A stretch of DNA of 11,402 bases from Verrucomicrobiota bacterium (GCA_003972865.1 QOAX01000188.1:1-11402); one strand, 5' to 3'; positions 1-6,936 are shown, counted from the first letter of the stretch. Numbers and translations: made by a program. The notes: generated by a model from the sequence alone, not told the origin.

Positions 1-39
1 TGGTCTCCGCGTTCGTGAGGTTCAGAGACATTGAGACCA
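1..39. repeat. 7-bp inverted repeat at the window edge
   Basis: TGGTCTC (1-7) is matched exactly by its reverse complement GAGACCA (33-39), with a 25-base spacer. It could be a stem in a structured RNA, or the end of a terminator or element cut by the window border. No T-tract follows it. Confidence 0.4.
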
Positions 40-150
40 ATAGAGAGCCTAGAGAGGCCTTAAAAGCGGTTTTCATGTATGCAGCGGCAAACCTTATTTA
101 GCGGCCAGATATCTGCAATACCAAAAAACGCCTTCCCGAACCCCGAAGAT

Positions 151-181
151 GGGGGTGGGGTATTAATTTCAGCATACCCCC
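151..181. repeat. G-rich hairpin A
   Basis: GGGGTAT (157-163) pairs with ATACCCC (174-180) across a 10-base loop. An alternative pairing is GGGGGT (151-156) with ACCCCC (176-181). No run of T follows, so it is not a classical intrinsic terminator. Its outer sequence matches that of hairpin B 50 bases downstream. Confidence 0.5.
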
Positions 182-200
182 GGCCGCGAGGCGGTTAGAC

Positions 201-228
201 GGGGGTGGGTCTGCGCTCTGCTACCCCC
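201..228. repeat. G-rich hairpin B, similar to hairpin A
   Basis: GGGGGT (201-206) pairs with ACCCCC (223-228) across a 16-base loop, or GGGT (207-210) with ACCC (223-226) across a shorter one. The arms keep the same GGGGGTGGG...TACCCCCGG outline as hairpin A while the loop sequence differs. This pattern fits a duplicated or structurally constrained element. The G runs could also form a quadruplex. Confidence 0.5.
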
Positions 229-258
229 GGGCAGTTGAGGGCGCCCCCCGAACAAATC

Positions 259-286
259 CGAACAACTTATTCTTCATTGTTGTTCG
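259..286. repeat. 8-bp inverted repeat C
   Basis: CGAACAAC (259-266) and GTTGTTCG (279-286) are exact reverse complements with a 12-base loop. The sequence after it is only mildly T-rich, so a terminator role is weak. The left arm is also part of a short direct repeat (CCGAACAA at 248-255 and 258-265). Confidence 0.5.
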
Positions 287-391
287 TTCTGATTCCTGTT
301 CACGAAAATCTCGTCTTTTGCGACTAATGAATTAAGCTGTTAAGAGGTGTATGATTATGAACCCGGATGAAAGGCTATGAAAGCTTGGGAT

Positions 392-419
392 GGGGATTCG
401 AATCCCTCTTAGCCCACCA
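392..419 (+). other. tRNA/tmRNA 3'-end-like sequence, possible attachment-site remnant
   Basis: The sequence reads like a T-arm followed by an acceptor 3' strand and an encoded CCA: a TTCGAAT loop at 397-403, then CCCTC, TTAGCCC, discriminator A (416) and CCA (417-419). Just upstream, GGGATGGGG resembles the GGAC-GNGGG run that precedes the T-loop of tmRNAs. Against a functional tRNA, I find no D-arm or anticodon arm at 330-391 and no matching GGGCTAA 5' acceptor strand within the window. The closing T-stem pair would also be A396-C404, a mismatch where G-C is nearly universal. It may be the end of a tmRNA whose 5' part lies outside the window, or a 3'-end copy left by an integrating element. 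No integrase gene is present here. Confidence 0.35.
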
Positions 420-458
420 CCTCCCTTTTTCTCCAACAAATCTGCACCTTGAAACTCT

Positions 459-2789
459 TTGGTGCTTGTCTGCGTTAGGCTCGTTGCATCACTTTTCTGT
501 GCGTTGAAATTTTTATCTGAAACACTTGCTGCTTGCTGTGTTATTTGTGTGAATTTGGTTTATGCAGATTCTCAGCACTTTGAGTTTTTTGAAAGCAAAG
601 TGCGGCCGGTTTTGGCGAATAATTGCTATGAATGCCACAGCGGACTGGCTGAGCGGCCTCGGAGCGGCCTCCGTTTGGACAGCCGAGACGCCATTTTGAA
701 AGGGGGCGAACACGGGCCAGCGATCATTCTTGGAAACCCGGACGAGAGTCGAATGATTCGTTACGTGCGACACCAGGGCAAGAAGATGCCGGCGTTGGGC
801 AAACCGAAGTTGAGCGACCCGGAGATTGCGGCTTTGGCGAAGTGGGTGGAGTTGGGGGCTCCTTGGCCCAAGGCAACGGTCGTGCCAACGACGGATAATT
901 ACGACTGGACCAGGGCTCGCGAACATTGGGCTTGGCGTCCCGTGAAAAAGGTGATCCCGCCGACGGTGTCGGGTGCGAGGGTGCGGAATCCAATCGACCA
1001 ATTCGTTGCAGCGGGCTTGCGCGAAGCCGGCTTCAGGCAGCCGCCGGAAGCCAGGGCGTCCGTGTTTGTGCGCCGCGTGTTTTTGGATTTGGCGGGACTG
1101 CCGCCCACGCCGGATGAGTTGCGCGACTGGACGCAGCGGTTGGGGGGCGACTCCGCGGGCGAGCTAAACGATCAGGCGGTGTCAGTGTTGGTGGATTCCC
1201 TGCTGAACCGGCCCCAGTACGGCGAACGCTGGGGACGGCATTGGCTGGACGTGGCGCGGTATAGCGATGCGGGGGGCTGGACGCAGGATAACCGGTCGCA
1301 TCCCAAGGCGTGGCAGTATCGCGACTGGGTGGTTCGCGCGTTCAATGCCGATCTGCCGTTCGACGAGTTCGTCCGAAGCCAGATCATCGGCGACAAGATG
1401 GGGCGCGAGGCAGCGGCCGGCACCGGCTTTTTTGCGCTGGGCCCGACATATGCCTCGGACGGCGGCGACCCGGAGAGCATCGCGCAGGCAAAGAGCGAAA
1501 CACTCGACGATCGCGTGGACACTTTTTCGCGGGCGTTCCTCGGGCTGACGGTGGCGTGTGCGCGCTGCCACGATCATAAGTTCGATCCGATCCCGATTCA
1601 GGATTACTACTCGATCGCCGGCGTGTTCAACAACACGCGCGAAGGCGAAACGCCGTTGGCCGACAGGAAGGTGATAGACGCCTATCACAACGCCCAGAAA
1701 CCCATCGATGCCCTGCACGACAAAATCCGGAAAGGCAAGAAGCAGCCCAAGTCGGACGAGATCAAGAAACAGATTGCCAACTGGCAAAAGGAGGTTAAGG
1801 AGCTGGAGGCGAAGGCCCCGCCGAAGTTCGAGTTTGCCCACACGCTGCGCGACATCGGCAGCGAGGACATGAAAGTGGCCCTGCGCGGCAATGCGCTGAA
1901 GCCGGGCGAGGTGGCGCCGCGGCGGTTCCTGCGCATCGTCGCCGGTAAAGACCGCGAGCATTTTAATCGGGGCAGCGGACGCGAGCAGTTGGCTAAGGCG
2001 GTGGTCGATCCGACCAATCCGCTGACGGCCCGGGTGTTTGTGAACCGCGTGTGGCAGCACCACCTTGGCCAGGGGCTGGTGCGCTCGCCGGACAATTTCG
2101 GCACGCTTGGCCAGGCGCCAACGCACCCAGAGTTGCTCGATTGGCTAGCCGCGACCTTTGTCGAAAGCGGCTGGTCGACCAAGGCGTTGCACCGGCTGAT
2201 TCTCACCTCCGCGACCTATCGAAGCAGCAGCGCGTTTGATGAAACATCCTTTGCGAGCGACGGCGACAACCGCTCGCTTTGGCGCGTGACACCGCGCCGG
2301 ATGGACGTGGAAACGTGGCGGGATTCCCTGCTCGCCGTCACCGGCGAACTCGACCTCAAGATGGGCGGCGGGCCGGTGGGGGACATCGTCGCCAGCAATC
2401 GCCGCACACTTTACGCCAAAGTCAGCCGCAACGCGCCTCTGGCTTCAGATAAATTTTTGCGCCTGTTCGATTTCCCCATTCCGCGGGCCAGCGCAGCCAA
2501 GCGCACGGCCAACGTCATCCCGCAACAGTTTCTGTTCATGATGAACAGCCGGTTCATGCTCGACCGTGCCCGCGCCCTGGCCAAGCGATTGGAGAGGGAG
2601 GCCACCGACGTGACGACCCGCATTGCGCGTGCCTATTTGCTGCTGTATGGTCGGGAGCCGACCGGTCGTGAGGAGCACCTGGCCAGGGGATTCCTGAAGG
2701 GCACCCAGCCGGCCGACAGCCGGTTGACGCGCTGGCAGCAGTACTGCCAGGCGTTGCTCAGTGCCAACGAGTTCATGTACATTCGTTAA
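459..2789 (+). CDS. PSCyt1-DUF1549-DUF1553 protein, secreted c-type cytochrome
   Basis: Probably an exported haem protein of a family typical of Planctomycetes and Verrucomicrobia; its biochemical role is unknown. Domains in order: a signal sequence ending near VYA-DS (residue 36); a planctomycete-type cytochrome c domain with CYECH at 56-60 and a candidate axial methionine at 110 (KKMPALGKPKLSD); DUF1549 at about 178-395 with a second CxxCH (CARCHDHKFDP, 367-377); a charged, possibly coiled-coil stretch at about 405-455; and DUF1553 at about 505-775 (NPLTARVFVNRVWQHHLGQG, THPELLDWLA, LILTSATYR). At 776 aa it has the usual length for this architecture. No ATG is available before the haem motif, so translation must start at TTG 459, GTG 462 or TTG 504. 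The last gives a compact signal peptide beginning M-K-F-L; none has a clear ribosome binding site. The first ~130 bases are AT-richer than the rest and encode an unusually cysteine-rich leader. It is followed 13 bases later by the DUF1501 gene. Confidence 0.9.
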   Translation: MVLVCVRLVASLFCALKFLSETLAACCVICVNLVYADSQHFEFFESKVRPVLANNCYECHSGLAERPRSGLRLDSRDAILKGGEHGPAIILGNPDESRMIRYVRHQGKKMPALGKPKLSDPEIAALAKWVELGAPWPKATVVPTTDNYDWTRAREHWAWRPVKKVIPPTVSGARVRNPIDQFVAAGLREAGFRQPPEARASVFVRRVFLDLAGLPPTPDELRDWTQRLGGDSAGELNDQAVSVLVDSLLNRPQYGERWGRHWLDVARYSDAGGWTQDNRSHPKAWQYRDWVVRAFNADLPFDEFVRSQIIGDKMGREAAAGTGFFALGPTYASDGGDPESIAQAKSETLDDRVDTFSRAFLGLTVACARCHDHKFDPIPIQDYYSIAGVFNNTREGETPLADRKVIDAYHNAQKPIDALHDKIRKGKKQPKSDEIKKQIANWQKEVKELEAKAPPKFEFAHTLRDIGSEDMKVALRGNALKPGEVAPRRFLRIVAGKDREHFNRGSGREQLAKAVVDPTNPLTARVFVNRVWQHHLGQGLVRSPDNFGTLGQAPTHPELLDWLAATFVESGWSTKALHRLILTSATYRSSSAFDETSFASDGDNRSLWRVTPRRMDVETWRDSLLAVTGELDLKMGGGPVGDIVASNRRTLYAKVSRNAPLASDKFLRLFDFPIPRASAAKRTANVIPQQFLFMMNSRFMLDRARALAKRLEREATDVTTRIARAYLLLYGREPTGREEHLARGFLKGTQPADSRLTRWQQYCQALLSANEFMYIR

Positions 2790-2802
2790 GCCTTTTCAAA
2801 CA

Positions 2803-4218
2803 ATGCAACTTCACCGCAATCCACTCCCTCCGATTTCGCGGCGTGACGCCCTGCACCGCATCGGCGCGGGCTTTGGCAGCCTTGGCCTCGCCGGGCTGTT
2901 TAACCAAAGCGCCACCGCCGGACAGGTCTCGCCACTCGCGCCCAAGGCGCCGCACTTTGCGCCCAAGGCCAAGCACGTGATTCAGCTCTTCATGCCGGGC
3001 GGGCCGTCGCAGGTGGATACGTTTGATTACAAGCCGAAGATCGCCGATTTCGTCGGGCAACGCCCGAAGATTGTTGACCGCAAGTCGCTGCGGAATACCA
3101 AGAACGGCCTGTTCCCGTCGCCCTTCGGTTTCAAGCGATATGGGCAAACAGGCAAATGGGTGAGCGATATTTTCCCGCACACAGCGAAGTGCTCCGATGA
3201 CATTTGTTTCATCCACTCCATGCATACGAACATTCCCGAGCATGCGGGCGCGATGATGATGTTTAATCTCGGCCACCTGCAGCCCAGCCGACCCAGCCTC
3301 GGCTCGTGGCTCTGCTACGGCCTCGGCACGGAGAATCAGGAACTGCCCGGCCTCGTTGCCATGAGCCCGCGCGCGAAACCCCGCGGCAAAGCGGCGCACT
3401 GGGGCAACTCATTTTTGCCAGGAGCCTACGCCGGCGTGTACGCGAATATCGCCGAAATGAAGCCGGATAGCATTTTGCGCGACCTGAAAAATCCGCATCT
3501 ATCCCGCACCGAACAACGTCAACAGGCCAACCTACTCGCGCAGCTCAATCAGTTTGATCTCGAGCGCCAGCAGCAGGATCAGAAACTGGAGTCCAGCATC
3601 CAAGCGATGGAGATGGCCTTCCGCATGCAGTTCGCTGTGCCGGATGTTTTTGATACGGCCAAGGAAAGCAAACCAACACTTGATCTCTACGGTAAAAGCG
3701 AGTTCGCCAAAGGCTGCCTCATCGCTCGGCGCCTCGTGGAACGCGGCGTGCGCATGGTGCAACTCTCGCACTCCATCAGCGGCTACGACATCGCGTGGGA
3801 CACCGGACATGGCGATATCAAGGGTGGCCATGCCCACCTCGCCCGCGAATGCGACCAGGGCATCGCCGGTTTGATTCAGGATTTAAAACTCCGCGGTTTA
3901 CTCGATGAAACACTCGTCATCTGGGGCGGCGAGTTCGGTCGTGCGCCGACTTCCGAGGGTCAGAAAGGCCGCGACCATGACCACTACGGATTCACCGTCT
4001 GGATGGCCGGCGGTGGAGTGAAACCCGGCTTCACCTACGGTGCCACAGACGAGTTCGGCTGCTCCGCCGTCGAGAATCCCGTACACGTACACGACCTGCA
4101 CGCCACCATCCTGCACCTCATGGGGCTCGACCACGAAAAGCTCACCTACCGCTACAGTGGCCGCGACTTTCGTCTGACGGACGTCCACGGAAAAGTCATA
4201 CACGACATCATTGCCTGA
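2803..4218 (+). CDS. DUF1501 family protein with Tat signal (module 1)
   Basis: A 471-aa member of DUF1501, a family of exported proteins with an alkaline phosphatase/sulfatase-like outline and no firmly established reaction. It opens with a twin-arginine signal (ISRRDALHRIGAGFGSLGLAG, arginines 13-14), implying export of a folded protein. Family motifs follow: VIQLFMPGGPSQVDTFDYKP at 59-78; WDTGHGDIKGGH at 332-343 in the place where other members have WD-x-H; LVIWGGEFGRAPTSE at 371-385; GRDHDHYGF at 389-397; and HVHDLHATILHLMG at 428-441. The histidine- and acid-rich motifs would suit metal binding. ATG 2803 was chosen because it places the Arg-Arg pair near the N terminus; a GTG at 2761 would overlap the upstream gene. 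The 13-base gap to the cytochrome gene suggests one operon. It converges on an oxidoreductase gene across 139 bases. Confidence 0.9.
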   Translation: MQLHRNPLPPISRRDALHRIGAGFGSLGLAGLFNQSATAGQVSPLAPKAPHFAPKAKHVIQLFMPGGPSQVDTFDYKPKIADFVGQRPKIVDRKSLRNTKNGLFPSPFGFKRYGQTGKWVSDIFPHTAKCSDDICFIHSMHTNIPEHAGAMMMFNLGHLQPSRPSLGSWLCYGLGTENQELPGLVAMSPRAKPRGKAAHWGNSFLPGAYAGVYANIAEMKPDSILRDLKNPHLSRTEQRQQANLLAQLNQFDLERQQQDQKLESSIQAMEMAFRMQFAVPDVFDTAKESKPTLDLYGKSEFAKGCLIARRLVERGVRMVQLSHSISGYDIAWDTGHGDIKGGHAHLARECDQGIAGLIQDLKLRGLLDETLVIWGGEFGRAPTSEGQKGRDHDHYGFTVWMAGGGVKPGFTYGATDEFGCSAVENPVHVHDLHATILHLMGLDHEKLTYRYSGRDFRLTDVHGKVIHDIIA

Positions 4219-4357
4219 AGCGCAAAGGATGGAGTCGGGCAGGCTGTTGCGATTCGCATCGACCGGCACCGGATGGTTCGGCGTGCAGCGATTGAAAATC
4301 CAAGATCTTCCTTATTCCTTATGTCTGCATCGTTATCACGAACGCTGGCTGAAGACC
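4219..4357. other. Convergent intergenic spacer, no clear terminator
   Basis: The spacer separates the 3' ends of the DUF1501 gene and the oxidoreductase gene. It holds only short imperfect palindromes such as CCGGCACCGG (about 4262-4271). I see no strong stem followed by a T-run on either strand. Confidence 0.4.
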
Positions 4358-5698
4358 TCAAACCATCTCCTTGACGGAATAAGGGTTCACGTTCTGGCGC
4401 TTGGCCAAGAGGTTGGCTGCATCGTTGCCGATGAAACGATCAGCCCCGGCGTCAAACTGCAGTTTTTGGTTGCCGACCCTGTGGGCGATGTTTCCCATGT
4501 GCATGACAGTAGTGCTGCCCTGTGCCAGCCCAACATCAGCGTTGGGGCGTTTGCGATTGCGGATGCAGTCAACAAAGTTTTGCTGATGCTCCGGATCGGG
4601 GTGTCGACCGTACTGCTGCTCCACCACCCTGCCGCCCGAGGTGAAGACCTGCCAACCGCCACCGTGGCGGCCGAGCATCATGTTGTCTTTCGTGCCGTAA
4701 AACTCGATGCGCGTGGCGCACTGCGGCCAGTACGGGAATTGGTCGCCGGAACGAATCTTGCCATTGATTTTGCTCATGGCATTGGCAAAATGCGAGTGCT
4801 CAAAAGTCATGACAAAGCCAGGATAATCGTAATGCAGAATCTCGACGTCGGGCACCTCGCCGTCGTCACCCTTGTGTTGCAGGCGTCCGCCAGAGGCAGA
4901 GACCGACTTGGGCGTGGCCGGGTCCCCGAGCACCATTATTGTGAGGTCGAGTTGGTGGATGCCGCAGTCGGCCAGATCGCCACCGGAGTAGTCCCAAAAA
5001 TAGTGCCAGCCGCCGTGGAATATTTTGCTGTGGTACGGCCGCGCCTTGGCCGGACCTAGCCAGGTCTTCCACGGAAACCCACTAGGTGCCTGGCCAGGCG
5101 CTCCCAAGTGGAACGGTCCACCGCCTTTCAGGTTGAACACCTTGACCAGGCGAATGTCGCCGAGCTTGCCGGACTGAATGTAGTCGCGGGCGGCGAGGTT
5201 GTACGGTGCGCTACGATTCTGCGTGCCCACCTGCACCACGCGTTTGTATTTGCGGGCAGCCTCCACGAGTTTGCGGCCTTCCCAAATGTTGTGGCTAAAA
5301 GGTTTCTCGACGTAGACATCCTTGCCCGCCTGGCAAGCAAGAATGGCCGTTGGCGTATGCCAGTGGTCGGGTGTGGCCACGACCACGGCGTCGACGTCCT
5401 TGTTGGCGAAAATCTCTTCCATGTGCGTGGCTAGAAGCGGTTTGCGGCCGCCCTGCTGCTTGGCGATGAAGTCGGCAGTGCGCACCAGGCGCTCCTCGTG
5501 GATGTCGCAAAGCTGGGTGCAGACAACATCACTGCGCGAGACCAAGCTCGAAGTGACCTGTGTGCCGCGGCCACCGCAGCCAACCAGGGCAACTTGAACG
5601 CGGTCGTTGGCGCCAAGCGCTTGGCCAAGCGAAGGGAAACCGATCACGGATGAAGCCAAGCCGGCTTTCACGAATGTTCTGCGTTTGATGGGATTCAT
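4358..5698 (-). CDS. Gfo/Idh/MocA family oxidoreductase with Tat signal (module 1 side)
   Basis: A 446-aa NAD(P)-dependent dehydrogenase-like protein of the Gfo/Idh/MocA superfamily, whose members oxidise or rearrange sugars, inositols and related compounds. The N terminus carries a twin-arginine signal (PIKRRTFVKAGLASSVIGF, arginines 6-7). A Rossmann dinucleotide-binding loop follows (VALVGCGGRGTQ, 36-47), then VVVATPDHWH at 106-114, the EKPFSHNIWEG motif at 131-141 with the lysine usual in this family, VVQVGTQNRS at 154-163, and SGGDLADCGIHQLD at 238-251 in the C-terminal sheet domain. The start is ATG 5698, fixed by the Tat signal. The N-terminal coding region contains a double copy of the palindromic word described below (5613-5631). 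It converges on module 1 and diverges from the mtfA-like gene. The substrate cannot be read from the sequence. Glycosidase activity of the GH109 type is possible in this superfamily, but the motifs here look like the general group. Confidence 0.9.
   Translation of the reverse strand: MNPIKRRTFVKAGLASSVIGFPSLGQALGANDRVQVALVGCGGRGTQVTSSLVSRSDVVCTQLCDIHEERLVRTADFIAKQQGGRKPLLATHMEEIFANKDVDAVVVATPDHWHTPTAILACQAGKDVYVEKPFSHNIWEGRKLVEAARKYKRVVQVGTQNRSAPYNLAARDYIQSGKLGDIRLVKVFNLKGGGPFHLGAPGQAPSGFPWKTWLGPAKARPYHSKIFHGGWHYFWDYSGGDLADCGIHQLDLTIMVLGDPATPKSVSASGGRLQHKGDDGEVPDVEILHYDYPGFVMTFEHSHFANAMSKINGKIRSGDQFPYWPQCATRIEFYGTKDNMMLGRHGGGWQVFTSGGRVVEQQYGRHPDPEHQQNFVDCIRNRKRPNADVGLAQGSTTVMHMGNIAHRVGNQKLQFDAGADRFIGNDAANLLAKRQNVNPYSVKEMV
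5613..5631. repeat. Overlapping palindromes CCAAGCGCTTGG and CGCTTGGCCAAGCG
   Basis: CCAAGCGCTTGG (5613-5624) and CGCTTGGCCAAGCG (5618-5631) are both perfect palindromes sharing seven bases. They lie in the coding sequence just after the signal peptide of the oxidoreductase and encode S-L-G-Q-A-L-G-A. They are the densest copy of the iterated word found across the window. Confidence 0.7.
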
Positions 5699-5785
5699 AT
5701 ACCCGAAAGCTTAGCAAGCCGGTCTTTAAACCACACGACTTTATTGATTGGCCATCTTGGCCAAGCGCGGTGAAGCTTCGCTCAC
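5699..5785. promoter_or_regulatory. Divergent intergenic spacer with palindrome CTTGGCCAAG
   Basis: These 87 bases separate the divergent oxidoreductase and mtfA-like genes, so both promoters should lie here or just inside the genes. I cannot place convincing -35/-10 boxes. The spacer carries TTGGCCA at 5749-5755 and the palindrome CTTGGCCAAG at 5756-5765 (extended by CG to 5767), which lies 19 bases before the GTG start of the mtfA-like gene. The palindrome could be an operator, but the same word is common inside genes here. Confidence 0.35.
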
Positions 5786-6574
5786 GTGGTGTTCGGATTT
5801 TTTAGAAACCGCCGGAGGGCAAAGATTCGCAAAGGTTTGTTTTCTTCAACATGGGTGGAGATTCTGAGACAGAATTTACCCATCTATCTTAAATTCACTG
5901 CCGACGATCGGCTGGAGTTGCAGGGACACATCCTTGTTTTTCTCGATGAGAAAACGTTCGAAGGCTGCGGCGGGCTGGAGATCGACGACGAGATTCGGGT
6001 GACCATTGCCGCTCAGGCCTGCCTGTTGTTGCTGCACCGCGAACCGGCCTACTACCCGACGCTGCGCACCATCCTTGTTTATCCCAGTTCGTACCTGGCA
6101 AAAAACCCGTACGACGAGAACAGCCAGGCGCACCGACTGGGCGAGTCGTGGCAATACGGGCCGGTGGTGCTCGCGTGGGACTCGAGTCGACAAGGCGGCA
6201 AGAATGCCTTCGACGGCTGCAACGTGGTGATGCACGAGTTCGCGCATCAGCTGGATCAGATCGATGGCGCCGCCGACGGCGCGCCACCGCTTGGCCAGGG
6301 GGAGGAGTGGGCCGGGCGCAAGCCGATATACCGGTCCTGGGCGCTGGTGTTCAGCCGGGAATTCGAGCGATTGCAGAACAAGGCGGCCAAGGGCAAAAAG
6401 ACGGTGATCGACCACTACGGCGCCACCAACCCGGCCGAGTTTTTCGCGACGGCCACCGAGGCGTTTTTCGAGAAGCCCCGGCAATTGAAAAAGAAAAGGC
6501 CGGAGCTGTACGAAGAGCTTCGATCCTATTACAGGCAGAATCCCGCGGCGTGGCACGGGAGCCGTAATCGGTAA
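5786..6574 (+). CDS. mtfA: MtfA-type zinc-dependent peptidase
   Basis: A 262-aa zincin of the MtfA family. E. coli MtfA binds the glucose repressor Mlc and has peptidase activity, thereby influencing ptsG; whether that partner exists here is unknown. The zinc site is clear: HEFAH at 150-154 followed by QLD, with the distal glutamate at 225 in ATATEAFFEKP. Family features also include LVYPSSYL (97-104), the SWQYGPVVLAWD stretch (121-132) and YGATNPAEFFA (211-221). Length and motif spacing match E. coli MtfA closely. No ATG is suitable; GTG 5786 or GTG 5789 starts it, both giving M-(V)-F-G-F-F-R-N-R-R, and no ribosome binding site is evident. There is no signal peptide, so it should be cytoplasmic. 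It is divergent from the oxidoreductase and convergent with the RRM gene, its stop codon lying in a shared palindrome. Confidence 0.9.
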   Translation: MVFGFFRNRRRAKIRKGLFSSTWVEILRQNLPIYLKFTADDRLELQGHILVFLDEKTFEGCGGLEIDDEIRVTIAAQACLLLLHREPAYYPTLRTILVYPSSYLAKNPYDENSQAHRLGESWQYGPVVLAWDSSRQGGKNAFDGCNVVMHEFAHQLDQIDGAADGAPPLGQGEEWAGRKPIYRSWALVFSREFERLQNKAAKGKKTVIDHYGATNPAEFFATATEAFFEKPRQLKKKRPELYEELRSYYRQNPAAWHGSRNR

Positions 6575-6590
6575 GCCCGGACGGCTTACC
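6570..6590. terminator. Palindrome holding both stop codons, possible bidirectional terminator
   Basis: GGTAAGCC (6570-6577) and GGCTTACC (6583-6590) form a perfect 8-bp stem with a five-base loop. The TAA of the mtfA-like gene (6572-6574) lies in one arm and the TAA of the RRM gene (6586-6588, - strand) in the other. No T-run follows on either side, so Rho-independent termination is uncertain. The stem could instead block transcripts or protect 3' ends. Confidence 0.5.
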
Positions 6591-6936
6591 AGTTGTCGCG
6601 GCGGCCTCCGCGGTCACCACGATCGCGATAACCACCACCTCCGCCTCCGCCTCCGCCTCCGCCTCCGCCTCCGCCTCCGCCTCGATCCTCGCGCTGGCGG
6701 GCCTCATTCACGGTCAGCTTGCGGCCCATGAATTCCTCGCCATTGAATTTCTCAACAGCGGCGTTGGCTTCCTCATCACTGGAATAGGTCACAAAGCCAA
6801 AGCCGCGTGATCTGCCAGTGTCACGATCCTGCACCACCACCGCCTCGGTGATCGTGCCGGATGCCCCGAAAGCCTCCCGAATGTCGTCCTCAGTGGCGTC
6901 CCAATTCAGTCCGCCCACGAATATTTTATTTCCCAT
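6586..6936 (-). CDS. Glycine-rich RRM RNA-binding protein
   Basis: A 116-aa single-RRM protein of the short bacterial kind known from cyanobacteria and PVC bacteria, presumed to bind single-stranded RNA in the cytoplasm; cold or stress roles are described for some relatives. RNP2 is KIFVGGL at 4-10 and RNP1 is RGFGFVTY at 44-51, with the aromatic residues needed for RNA stacking. After the RRM (about 3-80) comes a run of 17 glycines (86-102) and an arginine/aspartate/glycine tail (YRDRGDRGGRRDNW). ATG 6936 is chosen over an upstream TTG at 6957 because AAAAAGGA lies 5 bases before it and the protein then begins directly at the first beta strand. It stands alone on its strand, 92 bases from the DUF1501 gene upstream. 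The glycine run is encoded by a hexanucleotide repeat. Confidence 0.93.
   Translation of the reverse strand: MGNKIFVGGLNWDATEDDIREAFGASGTITEAVVVQDRDTGRSRGFGFVTYSSDEEANAAVEKFNGEEFMGRKLTVNEARQREDRGGGGGGGGGGGGGGGGGYRDRGDRGGRRDNW
6638..6682. repeat. Hexanucleotide microsatellite (CCTCCG)7.5 encoding the glycine run
   Basis: About seven and a half copies of CCTCCG run without interruption, read on the - strand as alternating GGC and GGA glycine codons. Because the unit is six bases, copy-number changes alter linker length by two residues and keep the frame. Confidence 0.9.

Larger units (their letters stand above)
1..458. other. Intergenic region with several inverted repeats, no supported gene
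   Basis: I see no protein-coding gene in this stretch: the in-frame TGA at 450-452 closes off any upstream extension of the gene that follows. Its composition is uneven, with GC-rich hairpin blocks at about 145-250 and AT-richer sequence around them. It contains inverted repeats at 1-39, 151-181, 201-228 and 259-286, a GGGCGCCC palindrome at 239-246, a direct repeat of CCGAACAA at 248-255 and 258-265, and a tRNA-like 3' terminus at 392-419. Together these could be a structured RNA or the edge of an integrated element. I cannot decide which, because the window starts inside whatever precedes it. Confidence 0.5.

Noticed and set aside
90..125. A tmRNA-like tag: the frame around GGCAAACC reads ...P-Y-L-A-A before an arginine
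   Set aside because: A proteolysis tag should end in L-A-A followed directly by a stop. Here the frame continues for about 20 codons, so the likeness is weak even though a tmRNA-like 3' end lies at 392-419.
145..286. CRISPR-like repeats
   Set aside because: Only two similar hairpin units are present, their arms are short and GC-only, and there is no regular repeat-spacer pattern or cas gene.
1182..2126. Open frame of 314 codons on the - strand
   Set aside because: Antisense shadow of the cytochrome/DUF1549 gene; no domain seen.
4211..5059. Open frame of 282 codons on the + strand
   Set aside because: Most of it is antisense to the oxidoreductase gene. Its first ~50 codons fill the convergent spacer, but with no family motif or ribosome binding site.
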